Counted from the first letter of the stretch, positions 11,833-22,720 are shown. The stretch is DNA of 64,000 bases from Earliella scabrosa (GCA_022605405.1 JABYQQ010000001.1:3596001-3660000), one strand, 5' to 3'. Program-made: numbers and translations. The notes: generated from the sequence alone by a model not told the origin.

Positions 11833-12478
11833 TAGTGTTGTAAAGTCGGATCCTAGGACTGGTCAGAATCCGAAAAATAACCTGACCCAACTTAAAAAAA
11901 CCGGACCAGAACCAGAAAATAATCGGTCGAGTCATTGGTTCAGGTCGAGTTATTTTTGGTGGCCCTATATCAGAACCAGTCCATAACTGGTTCAAACTGG
12001 TCATGACCGACTGTAAATAATATCTCATATTGAGGCCAATAATTCTACGATTCTAATGGTATATAATTCACTATATACTTTGGATGTGAACTGAGTGTCC
12101 TAGAATCAAAATAAACTTGTTCATTTTGGGACAGATGGGCTGTCTTTCGGGCTGACAAATGCCAACACACCCAATCTGGTAACATAGGTGCCGGCTCTGG
12201 TGCCTGAGTGCCCACGGAACACTCCAAAAACAAACCATCTGTCTGAATATGGGCAAGTTTATTTTGAACATAGTACGTTCAGTTTTGATCTAAAAGCTAA
12301 AGTTATATATACCATTTGATTCCCACAGCTCCGCGCTGCAATTTGACAAAAAATCAATTTTCAGCATAGCCACTTCACAATCAGTTCAGGACCAGTTATA
12401 ACCGGTCAGGTCCGGTTGAAAGTCTGGTTATCTCCAGAGAGGTCAAATAACCAGACTTGACCGCACTTTACAACACTA
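11833..12478. mobile_element. hAT-type MITE, TAGTGTTGTAAAGT family
   Basis: Terminal inverted repeats TAGTGTTGTAAAGTCGG and CCGCACTTTACAACACTA are flanked by an exact 8-bp duplication ATTGCCAG (11825-11832 and 12479-12486). The subterminal zones carry many inverted GGTC/GACC and ACCAG/CTGGT motifs, probably transposase-binding repeats. No coding capacity. A smaller palindromic element is nested in its centre (12055-12316). Confidence 0.92.
12055..12316. repeat. Palindromic repeat nested in MITE 3
   Basis: Left arm AATGGTATATAATTC and right arm TATATATACCATT are inverted, as are CAAAATAAACTTGTTCAT (12106) and GGGCAAGTTTATTTTG (from 12250). The arm sequence recurs at 3850-3942 and 4811-4855, so this is the most complete member of that small family in the window. 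Confidence 0.6.
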
Positions 12479-12608
12479 ATTGCCAGTGTCCTTTAAGGGC
12501 ACCCATGCAATGGTCTGACTGCACACACAAGCGAGATACATGCTTGACAAAGAATGCATTGCATGGATTGAACAAAGCAGGTTGCTTGTGGACTGGAATA
12601 GTTTGAGA

Positions 12609-13005
12609 TAGGGAATAGCGTGGGTATGGAAAACCCACGTGGGTGTCTGTGGGTTTTCACCGTGGGTATGGGTGTGGGTTGCAAACACGGCACCCACGCT
12701 CTGACCCACACCCATGTGGGTATGGGTGTGACCGCAATGGAAATGCTGAATGCATTGTTTCAACAGCTGTAATGACACCCCAACCATTGTAACTGTTACA
12801 AAGACTCATGTGTACTCATTGATTGATTGAAAACAACTGTCCGAACTATCAAACAAGTACATTGAAGGCTTAATACCCTTGTGCACCCATGGGTTCACCC
12901 ATACCCACATCACACCCACACCCACGGCCGTGGGTATGGGTAAACCGTGGGTATGGGTGTGGGTATGACTGATGACACCCATGGGTCCACCCACGCTATT
13001 GCCTA
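12609..13005. mobile_element. hAT-type MITE with GTGGGT hexamer arrays (copy 2)
   Basis: Ends TAGGGAATAGCGTGGGT and ACCCACGCTATTGCCTA are flanked by an exact 8-bp duplication GTTTGAGA (12601-12608 and 13006-13013). It shares the first 11 bases and the following GGAAAACCC with the MITE at 9256-9712, but its subterminal arrays are GTGGGT / GGGTATGGGT (about 16 GTGGGT on both strands by hand count) instead of AAGGGT. The central 150 bp is unrelated. No transposase is encoded. Confidence 0.93.
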
Positions 13006-13013
13006 GTTTGAGA

Positions 13014-14764
13014 GCTCACTGTATAGGCTGAATCTGTCCATGCAAACTCCTTCCCTTTGAACTACCAGTCTGGATAGAGTGCAGCGGCAGTGTGATCAAA
13101 CATAGTGGAGTCATGTGCTAAACCTGTCATCCCAACAGAGTAGTTAAGGATTTGCAGGTTTGAAGGAGCATTTTCAATCTTGACAGAGATATTGGGACCG
13201 GCAACTGGCCCAGGAATGATGGCCAGGTAACGGACAGCTTAATTAATGAGATTGCACTATCTAGCTCTTATTGCCCAGCTGATAATCATCAGCAAAAGTG
13301 CAGAAAATGTGGGAATCCATCCATGGCATCGCGAGAAGCGGAAATCATAGCGGCGCATCGAGAGAGATTGCGAGGTCTCGAGGAGCACCACATTGCATCG
13401 CGATGCATTGCAGTGCCTGCAATGCACCACAACCATACGTAGTGCGCAGCGGCACACTGTCATGATCTGCAAACATAATGGGATGCATTACAAAGTTTCG
13501 TAAAGGTATGCAAATTGTATGAGACATATGACCGCACTCTCGGATAATGCGGTGGACGTATGATGTATGATAGACTCGACGCCAGCTGGTACGGTAGTAC
13601 CAAGAACAAACGAACTTGACAGTGAATATACTGTGACGTACATACGGTTCAGTTCCCGCACGCCAGTCCCAGCATGTGGATGCGCGTCCTGATTGCTGCT
13701 GCCAAGGGTTCCAAAGGAGTGGCCGCAGGATGAGCAATTGTCAGGCATGGAAGGTTCAGTTGTACTTATCGTAGTGCACTCTACGTCAGGGACTCCGGAC
13801 TTCGTACGTTGGCCCAAAAAGTCTTGTGGGCGCTCCCATCGTGATCACATGACCACACGGCTTAACTTGTCACCGCGCTGTTGTCCCGGGGCAGAGCCTC
13901 TTGACTTTGTTCCACCACCATCTCCCCTCAGCTTCAGCCCTCCCTCCCGCGACTCCCCACCCACAACTCACACAGCGAGTCCAATAGAAAGAAGAACAAA
14001 GATCAATAGCCAGAGAAACTGCCGAGGAAAGTTGTCGTACTCGTTGCTGTGTCGCGTATGTTGACGGTGTCGCCAGTAAAGGCAAACCCACTGGCACCTC
14101 CCCCTGACTCCCCCCTCTACCGACAAAAGTTGCCTCGAACAGCACCGGCACTCTTGCAGGCTCTCTACAAACACAGACTCCCATACGGCATGTCTCTGCA
14201 GCTGAGGGGGACTCCTTCTCATCTGCACCAGCCGAATACGACTCCAATGCGTCGTCGGTGAGTTGACATCCTGCATATAGCCTACCGTACGTCGATGTAG
14301 AGGCCCGTGCGCGACAGAAGGAGGTTATCTCAACGACGGCGCATGACGCTGAGACTTGACAGTGCGTATATGCGCATATACTCACCCGATTACTGACGCC
14401 TTGGTTGGTCTATCAGCTACCACGACAAGATATGACAGGTACCGCAGACCCGACATCGCTTCCTCAAGCCACTCGAAGCTTTGATGCTCGAGAGAGCTCG
14501 CCATGCAAGTGGTCTGCTCAGCAAGGAGGTAAGTGCCGTAGCTTACAATCGTGAGCTCTTCCGACATGACAAGGCACTTCTCGACCTACTTCCCGACCTT
14601 TGCAAGGTCACTCGCTAGACGATGAGCAGGCCAGAGTGCTCAAGGGCTCACCGACCATGTAAGCTCTTCGCTGTCTCTAGGCTTCCCACTGACATGACCC
14701 GTCTCATATCACACAACAGGCTGGCAAGTTGTATAGCGCCGACTCATCCTGTATGTAACGCATC
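13014..14764. other. No supported gene
   Basis: Composition turns GC-richer from about 13,300. A palindromic GCATCGCGATGC lies near 13,395. Frames on both strands are short and overlapping. Near 14,470-14,640 a few plus-strand segments (such as LERARHASGLLSKE) with nearby GT and AG could be exons of an unrecognised gene running into the repeat at 14,911, but I could not build a continuous model. Confidence 0.4.
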
Positions 14765-15040
14765 ATGCTCGTTCTCCTAGAAATTGCTGACGATCATTAT
14801 AAGCGTATTCAAGTTGACCTCCGCTTCTTCGCTGCCGGCAATTCCGTAGACTCAAAGTCTCTCTCTGCATCCTCGGACCCTATCGAGACGGCAACTTCGA
14901 CTACCCTGTTCTCGCAGCCGACCTTCTCACAGCCGACCTTCTCACAGCCGACCTTCTTGCAGCCAACCTGCTCGCAGCCAACCTTCTTGCAGCCAACCTT
15001 GCCGTCCGGCTCGTCGATGCCTGTCCCTACCACCCTCTGA
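14765..15040 (+). CDS. Small hypothetical ORF with five-residue repeats
   Basis: An ATG-initiated 91-codon frame containing six tandem five-residue units (FSQPT and variants FLQPT, CSQPT) encoded by the 15-bp repeat. In the next frame the same DNA reads as A(D/N)LLx repeats (ADLLTADLL...AANLL), the spacing of pentapeptide-repeat proteins, preceded by PYRDGNFDYPVLA. Which frame, if either, is translated is unclear. No family is recognised and this may be fortuitous. Confidence 0.25.
   Translation: MLVLLEIADDHYKRIQVDLRFFAAGNSVDSKSLSASSDPIETATSTTLFSQPTFSQPTFSQPTFLQPTCSQPTFLQPTLPSGSSMPVPTTL
14911..15000. repeat. Six tandem copies of a 15-bp unit
   Basis: Units are variants of CTCACAGCCGACCTT. 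The first three and last three differ mainly by CCGACC versus CCAACC. The length is exactly 90 bp, a multiple of three, so all frames stay in register. Confidence 0.9.
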
Positions 15041-16987
15041 CTCGGGGCTGCTCTTGTTCCCTGACATCGCCGTTCAACCATCACCTGTCTTGAGCTGGAT
15101 CACGGCATCGCGTTCTCATGGCTCTCAGTGCTCACCAGTTCTGTACTCTCCCGGGTGCCTTGCATATGATTCTGCTCCTCGAATGTGCTCGTTTCTCATG
15201 TATCGTACTGTACATCAATGAACTACTCGTACCGGTTGCCATCTCTATGTCTGTGTGATTACAGCGTGCATCAACATGTATTCACCGTATTGCCATACTG
15301 AAAGTTCCCCACATACCTCGGCAGTGCATTTGGAATGCTGACAATGCTTCACCGGATTTTGTGAAGCACGGTGGTGCTCTGTCGTGCTTTGCGAACCCAT
15401 GGCGGTGCATCGCCATGTCTTGCAAAGGATGACGATGCACCGCCCAGCTCTGTGTGCCATCGTCAGGATTGCCAACAAGGGCTAATAATTTCAGGACATG
15501 GCGATGCGCCGCAGCGATATGGACGGCGCCGTATGGCCGTGCCCGTATATGGGTAGCCTTCCGAACATGTAGCCCCTTTTGCTGATGATGCTCCATTTGA
15601 TCTAATCTCATCTGGAGAGCAATAGCCAAGACGTGATCGCAAGACACATCTCATTGAGCATGGTCATGTTGTGTTCCCAACATCCATCTGCCACCACTGT
15701 CGTCCAGCTACCCCTCTCGATATGTGCAACACATCTAGATACTAATATCATGTATATACCCTAGTGTTCCAGATTTCAATCATACCCATCTCTCTCATCA
15801 AGGCAACACCAGTATACTAAGCCACTAAGCGCCGAGCTACTATTCTTCAACTTCTTGTTCTCTGCGAGTTCTAGACCTATGGCTGGAATGTCTATTGTGG
15901 GTGATACAGCAAGTGGTTCATTTTTGCAATGTGTGACAATCTCGACAAGGGTTGCAAACTGGTTAATCTGCTTGCAGTCCTTGCCACTGTCTACTATCTA
16001 GCTTAGCCAGTGCATAGTATATGTTGTGTTCTGCCACCTGTATCCTATTCTTATGTGTTTACAGAGCTCAGCCAAACAAATCCCATTGCACTCAAATCCT
16101 CTCACCCATGAATAGTTTTTGTGTTTTCTTCCCTATGGCAGGCCCATTCTCGGTCATGTTTGATGCTAAGATCACCACTAGTGCATACTGTTGCGCCCGA
16201 CTTGCAGTCCACAAAACTTAAGGATCTCCCACATTCTTTGCAGATTTTATGATCTATGAGCATGTACTATAGAATGTTTGGTGCAGTTATCTCAGACCAT
16301 TGTGTAAGTGTCAAATTTCTGCCACAATAATACCAGATCTACCATAACATGTACACTAACAGCAAAACTGGTCCCAAGGAGATATTTTGTTAAGATAGTA
16401 TGGATGGTCTGTATTGAAGATCTGGCTGATTTTGACCAGGAGCAGACTGCAGACTAACAGATCGTACCGTACTCAACTGGCAGACAAAGTTGGACAGCAC
16501 TACTTGGTTTGAAAAGGGCCATAATGGCAAAAACGATTGATGAGATTTTGGTATATCACTGTTTGTAGTTTGTACACAACCTGTTTTTTCATTCAACTTG
16601 CCTGTCTAACTGAGGTTTTCTAGGTTCTTCCTGAATGCATATGCTATTGTTACAGTCTCACTAATATCACAAATAACTAACTACCACAGCTAGTAATAAA
16701 TAATATTATGGCACTCAAGTGAGCCTCAAGCAGTGAAGCAAACTGATAAACCATTTGTATTAATGCTTCTGCTACCCAATGATCCAATGCTATTCTTGAC
16801 TTGCTGGTGAAGTTGATGACTGAACAACTAATGCAAAACCTCTTTTTAAGATGCACATTTGAAACAGTCTCTGGATATTTCTCTACAGCCATGATTGAAA
16901 TTGTATGCATTTAATAACACTAACTCAAATGTTCAGCACAAATGGATGCATGTAACCTTGTGTGTATAGCACCATCAGATACACGCC
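15041..16987. other. No supported gene
   Basis: Composition falls from GC-rich to AT-rich near 15,700. Near 15,365-15,445 there are inverted GCGGTGCATCGCC / GATGCACCGCC segments and repeated GTGAAGCACGG-like motifs. No frame shows a domain or plausible splicing. Confidence 0.5.
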
Positions 16988-17214
16988 CAGGTGTGCGCCG
17001 GGAGCCTGGGATATCTGGTCGGAAGTTATCTGTGGGTGCAACTTTGGATATTGGGCGGTGATCTGGCGGCCGGCGCCTGGTCATCGAGCCCATATCGCTT
17101 TGCCCGATATCTGTTCGATGTCGGGCCCATGACCTTCCAGTATTGAAGCGCCGGTCGGAAATTATCTAGCCACCCCGAATTCCCAGATATCGGAACCGAC
17201 CCAGGGCTCACCTG
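16988..17214. repeat. Probable 227-bp palindromic element
   Basis: The ends CAGGTG and CACCTG are inverted. AGCCTGGGATATCTGG near the left end is approximately inverted at the right end (CAGATATCGG...CCCAGGGCT), and GGTCATCGAGCCCATATCG is inverted as CGATGTCGGGCCCATGACC in the centre. TGGTCGGAAGTTATCT also recurs directly. No target duplication is seen. Confidence 0.45.
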
Positions 17215-17939
17215 AGCATGTAGAGCTCATTTTTGTGATCTTTATGACATATAATATCATATTTTTGCTAAGCAAACAAAAGTAATAGACAGTGTTTACT
17301 TGTTTGTAAGCCAGCATTATGCGCAAATATTACATAAGCAACTTGTAAAAGACCGCCTATTAGATGCGCTTCTAATGATATATAACAAGTCTACATATAC
17401 ATAGAGATATAGTGGCATAGAAGCTCACTTGAAGCACTGCAGTCAATTATGTAAGTCATGTGACCGCAAAATAAGCGCCGTCGGCCCAGAAAATCCGAAT
17501 GGTTGCGGTTTCATTTGCAAGCGAAACCACGACCAAGTGCTATTTTTATCCAACAGGCACTGTAGTGCGACAGATTGTCTAAACACTGTTGTGGCCATAT
17601 CTCAGCCAGTTCTTATCCAAATATTATGAAAGTGGGCTCATTTTGACGGCCTTTAATAGAGCTATGATTGGATCAATATTGATAATCACTGCCACAGCTA
17701 CTAGCCATACAAAGGCAAGCTGTGCTCAGGGTGTCAATGTGACCCTAATAGCACCTGCCCTAACCCTCTGTCAGGGTTTGACGGTGATAAACTTTGTTAC
17801 TGGCGCTTATGTCATCTGAAAGCACAGCATAAGTAGAGAGTAAGCGGAGTCTGAATGTTGTTTCCACGGAGTCGAAAAGGTGTTTGGCGTCTAAGTGGCA
17901 ATGTCGCCCCCTAAAGAACGATTTCTTCGGTACCCTCAT
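17215..17939. other. AT-rich flank with a dispersed repeat
   Basis: No gene is recognised. Segment 17755-17945 is a diverged inverted copy of 3370-3560, each next to a hairpin (AACCCTCTGTCAGGGTT at 17763-17779 here, CCAACCCTAGACTGGGGTTGG there). Confidence 0.45.
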
Positions 17940-20246
17940 CAATCGTAATCTCAGATGATTACATCCAATTAATCCCTCAGCATCTCGGCAGCCTCAGTGA
18001 TACCTCAGCATCAGTCAAGAGATGCCTATCGACATGCTCAGGCCTTTTGGCGGACCAGTTGCCGGTTCCCAGAGATATGTTAAGTGGATAAAGACAGAAT
18101 CTGACACATACCTAAGTGTTAAGCCCATAGTTGCACTTGCAAGTATAGTACGCATCACTGTCCATGTCCAGACAGGCATAGAAAATAATGATTGTACAGT
18201 TGCGGACAAGCAAAGCCCGCTAATTTCGGGTGCCCACTTGACCGAATTTTGTAGCCTGCCACAAATGCCCAAAAAGGCAGGAAATTGCATGAATAGCACG
18301 CATGGAAGGAGTAGAAACAACTTCTACAAGCAGATTTTCTGAATTTTTAAATTTTTCACTTTTGACCCTCAAAATTTGGCCAACCACCCAAAAAAATAGC
18401 TAGAAATATGGGAAAATGTGCAAATGCTTTCTTTTCATGAGCTAAACATGATTCCATAGAACCCCTGTTAATGGTAGGGAGAGGGCGTCTGAAAATCCCA
18501 ACAAGATGGGATGTTATCCGGCTGTCAGGCCGGACAAAAATCCCAACAAAGATGGCCACAATGGGCAAATTTTTGGATTCAAGCCGTCCGGCCATCCCGA
18601 CACAAACTCCCCATTGGATGGTGAGCCGGACCCATGGTTCCGACAAGACCTCCAGTCGGACCAGGTCGGACTTCGGAAGCGCTCATAAATCCATGTATCA
18701 ATGCAAGTTTGATCATAGCATTCACTAGTTTATAACAACTGTTGCTTACTGACCCACACTTTCTCTGTTTATGGCCCCTACTTATCGTCACTAACTGCCT
18801 GATGACTTTGGCACCCGCAAACACTGACGAACTGAGTGTCTCTGTTGAGGCTCCAGAAAAGATAGCTTAGACACTACAGTCCTGGACTGCGTCAAAGCAT
18901 CACTTATTTGCCGCTGTGAGCAATTTTGCATGCTGTGAGCTCAAAATCCAGGTCAAAAACTCAAATTTGGCAGGCAGTTCAGCAAATCCCGACACGAATC
19001 TGGGCCCAGAGGGGCTGGGCCAAAAATCCCGACACGAACTGGAGGATTGGGGGGTCTGGAACGAAAATCCTAACAAGATTGTCCAAAATCGTCTCAACAA
19101 AACTTCCAAAATCTGGGTCATTTTCAGATGGCCTTCCATGCCAATTAACAGGGGTCGTGATTCCATCATCAGGGGAAAAGTCTGTCCATTTTGGAGCACT
19201 ACAAAAAATGGACAAGTCTCATTGGCACCAGCTCAGAAATGGCTGAAATGTATCATTCAAACACTGTATCAGCCAAGTTTTGACACTGGGATAGAGCCCA
19301 CTCACAGTCTATCAGTCAAGAGGGTAGTTTGTGGAGGTTGCAGATGTACAGACCCCATCACATGACCAGACCTGGGCGCTTACGGCCTATCAGAATTGCT
19401 CTCGAGGCCCAAAAATTTGGCCAACCATTATTTCCCATGGGAACAACTTCGGATGTGGTTTTTTGGACTCTTTTGGCCTCCCTGAGTCTTTTCCTGCAAC
19501 TAGATTGGTCAAAATAATTGCCGTTAAGACGCTACCAAATTTGTTGGCTTTGCTTGTCTGCAACTGTACCATCATACATCACAAAACCCTCCTGCCAGAA
19601 TGTTCCTGCCACCCCCAAGTGCTCCTCAGTCCACCATTTCTCCATCTCCTTCTCTGCATCTGATAATGGCTGCACAAACATGTCATGAAGAAACATGAGC
19701 ACTTGACACCAGTCGGTATACAGCTTGACCGTTCCTTTAGCACAGCCTGCCAACATCCTGCAAGAATGCACCATTTCCATACCGTCCCATCTGGTAAAGG
19801 GTAACAGCTAGTTGCTCACAGACAGAGGCCTGGGAATTGTTTGAGTTGTTTTGAAAGAAAGGATGGTCCTGAGGCTTGACAAGGCTGACAAGAGTGTCAA
19901 AAACATAAGGAGAGACCCGGAGCATATTGACAAAGTGATGATGGTGAGCAGGGTCCTGGGACATATGACTCTACTCTCTTTGGAAGTTGTGGGTTGGGGA
20001 TTCAGGTAGCAAGTTGTCAGAATGGATTGAACTGCAGTGCAGTCCTGCTCGATCTGAGCCAGTAGTTGTTGAGCTGAAGATGGAGAAAGCACAGATAGTT
20101 GTATAGCTGAGATGATGAGAGGGCATATAGGCTTCTAGAGCCTCCTCGTGCACTGATTGATGTGGCATCACAATGGAGGGAAGCAGGGCCACACAGTTAT
20201 TGAGTGTGTAAGATGAGGAACCAGCGCCAGTGGGCGCCAGTGACAT
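17940..20246 (-). pseudogene. Harbinger/PIF-type transposase remnant, split by an inserted element
   Basis: Minus-strand fragments match the DDE transposase of Harbinger elements: an N-terminal part with VSPYVFDTLVSLV, SNNSQASVCEQLAVTLYQMGRYGN (19737-19964), then WQEGFVMYDGT (to about 19569), where D is the first catalytic aspartate. The continuation, IIIFYA then YYTCKCNYGLN, resumes at 18194 on the far side of a 1,370-bp insertion. The coding stretch stops soon after (TAG after GLNT), so the C-terminal half is decayed or intron-split. In addition to the insertion, the piece 19965-20246 is in a different frame. Not functional. Confidence 0.85.
18197..19566. mobile_element. Tc1/mariner-type non-autonomous element (1,370 bp) inside the Harbinger transposase
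   Basis: Ends CAGTTGCGGACAAGCAAAGC and its inverse (CAGTTGCAGACAAGCAAAGC read from the right end at 19566) are flanked by TA on both sides (18195-18196 and 19567-19568). A TA duplication and CAGT-starting repeats are the Tc1/mariner pattern. Removing the element plus one TA leaves the host transposase open across the junction (MYDGT to IIIFYA). The interior encodes no transposase; it contains many copies of AAATCCC(A/G)ACA(A/C), and near-inverted CCCCTGTTAAT segments at 18458 and 19143. The latter suggests a second nested palindrome. Confidence 0.9.
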
Positions 20247-20295
20247 TACATAAGCAGGCTAAAGCGAACGTGACACCAGCGCAAGAGTGGCAGCG

Positions 20296-20962
20296 CTGGT
20301 CTCGTACCCAGACGTGGAAGTACACATATCCACACCCCACCACCGCGAGTACTCCGACGTCTGGGGCAGTTTGATAGAGACCTCCTACCTTCCCCCTATT
20401 TCAAATTTGTCATGGTCATGATCAGTGCTTGACTCTCGCTTAGATGAGAATGCATTAGATAATGTCTTCGCAGGCAGTATCGAGGAGCAGGTGTCCAGTA
20501 GTTTGTACATGCCAGGCCAACACTCAGAGCCTGATTCAACTCGCTAAGCTCTTACAATGTCCTCCTGAATGGGCTGATATACCCCAGCCATGAGCAGCGC
20601 CCTTGAACCATGGGAAACAGACTTTGTGGCCGTGGCGCTAGGTACTGCTTGTTAAATTCAGGTTGAGAATGGCGCGGTCTGCAGAGTGTGGTGACCACAA
20701 ATGTGTTTTGTATTGTACTGTGTGCATTGAGTGTTGTTCTAAGCAGTATATATGCAGGAACTTAGCTATCTAACGCAAGCTGTAGGAGTACAGTTGTCAG
20801 AGATAACAGGCAATCTCATCTAAGCGAGGGCCAAGCGCTGATCGTGACCGTGACGAATTTGAAATAGGGGGGAAGGTAGCTATCAAACTGCCCCAGACAT
20901 TGGAGTACTCGCGGTGGTGGGGTGCGGATATGTGTACTCCCACGTCTGGATACGAGACCAGG
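20296..20962. mobile_element. Foldback element with arms of about 150 bp
   Basis: Arm 20296-20449 (CTGGTCTCGTACCCAGACGT at its outer end) and arm 20813-20962 are inverted copies with roughly 90 percent identity by eye; most differences are transitions. The inner 360 bp is unrelated and non-coding. No target duplication is obvious. Transcripts would form a long hairpin. Confidence 0.85.
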
Positions 20963-20975
20963 CAGCGCCAACTTT

Positions 20976-21468
20976 CACGGCGGGCACGGCCCATTTTTCG
21001 GCTTCCAGAAATGACACAGAAAGTTACGTGCCAGTTAACCTGGAACGTAGCTTTCTAGCTCGTTTCTGACCGTCAAAGAAGTGACGTCGCACGGAAATAA
21101 AGAGCCACTTACCCTTCACTCGAAAGGCCGCCTTCTCAATGTGAACAAAGCAGCCGCCAGATATGTTCCGGTTCAATGACATTTATGGATCATCTCTGTT
21201 TGCCGGATCAAGATATGTCACCTTACTGGAACATATCTGGACCATATCTGTTCACCCGAGCACAGATATGTCTCCTAACCGGAACATACTTATCTTGCCG
21301 CCTCGGAGAATGCGGCCTTTTGGGCACACAGTAAGTAGCCCTTTATTTCCGCGTGACGGTCACTCCTGTGACGGTCAGAAAGGAGCCAGAAAGTTATGTG
21401 CCAGGTTAACTGGCACGTAACTTTCTGTGTCATACCTGGTGCCCGAAAAATTGGCTGTGCCCGCCGTG
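20976..21468. mobile_element. Second foldback element, CACGGCGGGC ends
   Basis: Left end CACGGCGGGCACGGCC and right end GGCTGTGCCCGCCGTG are inverted. The inversion continues through AATGACACAGAAAGTTACGT and GCCAGTTAACCTGG for over 100 bp. TTT lies on both sides, compatible with a 3-bp duplication (CACTA-like or Harbinger-like), but that is short enough to be chance. The centre carries repeated AGATATGT motifs. No coding capacity. Confidence 0.8.
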
Positions 21469-22720
21469 TTTGACGGCCCCTAGTCAAGATCTCGATTGGA
21501 GGTCTGCTACCGCACTGGATGCGCGTCTGCGACCCGAACTACGAGCGCGTCGGACCAAAGTGTCGTTGACTGGTTTGAAAGCGTGGCAGGCCTGTCATGA
21601 CCGCCCCTGTATCAAGGGAAACCACCATCCCACAGTACATACTGTGATGTGGTCCGAGGACGAACCGTCGGCGAGTCGCGGGGGCGATGTGAGCTCTCTT
21701 CGTATGAGCATGATTGACAGACATCGCGTTCGCACGGCTGACATCCTATTACCTCAGAAGCAGATCAGGTACCATGCGGTCCGTGGTTCACCGTTCAACT
21801 TGGTCGGCCTGCAGGTTGCCATCAACCACCCAGCCTTGTTCGTTGTCCGAGCGGTCAACGTTACAACTTGTTCTGGACTGCCCTGGCGGCATTGCTGGTA
21901 ATCTCTTCCACGCAGTATGCCGCCGTCCCCGAGCATTTCGAACGCTCGGAGGACCCGCACCGGTACCGTGGCAGACACGGCAGGCACTCGACTATCGTGG
22001 TCAAGAGACAAAATCCGATTCCTGTGGGAGAGAGAAGGCGTTTTTTGTTTGTATGCGGTATTCGAGTTCGGTATAAGATCCTAGTCCGTTTACGTAGAGG
22101 CACTGATGTCCGGAGATCTACGTAATGATGTGCGGTTTTGCGAATCGACTACCTGCAAGGTCCCTTTTGTGAGTTCAACGTAAAATGTCCAACGAGCTAA
22201 AGTATGGCAATCGTAACAAGCATGGGGTACTCAGGGGGAAAACGAGAAATGCTAAAGAATGTTTGTCCGAGTCGTCAAGACGAGAGCAAAGAACGACGAA
22301 GCTGCTAGGAGCTATATGATCTGGCGTCGGGTCGGGAAAGAAGCAAACGACTAGCGGCGGCGTACGTAGGACGCATAAGAAGTACACTACAGTAGGAACA
22401 ATAAGCAAGTAAGTGTACGGTGTTATACGAATGCTGCAATAAGTCCGAATCGTCCGCGAAGTAACGAAGAAAGCTGCGATGTACGATGTTCTAAGAGTAC
22501 AGTGTTGCAAGTAGTCCAAGTCCGACAAGTGTAAGTAGATACATATGTTAAGGTCCGTTTGTGGTCAGCGTCAAAAGTATTAGTGTCCAAAAGCAGGGGC
22601 AGTGTCCAGTAAATGAAACAAGTCCGTCGTGGGCCCAAGTGATAGTCCGAAGTTGTGCGTAAACGCGGATCGAAAGTGGAACGCTCTCGAAGCGCGTCGG
22701 CGGCGGCCATGCAGCGCCGG
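21469..22720. other. No supported gene; 3' flank of the transcription factor gene
   Basis: Short frames on both strands with no domain. The transition from repeats to ordinary sequence occurs here. The last few hundred bases are probably the 3' untranslated region of the minus-strand transcription factor. Confidence 0.4.

Noticed and set aside
22130..22720. Minus-strand frames downstream of the transcription factor as an extra exon
   Set aside because: No acceptor gives a continuation with family similarity; the model already ends at an in-frame stop at 22721.
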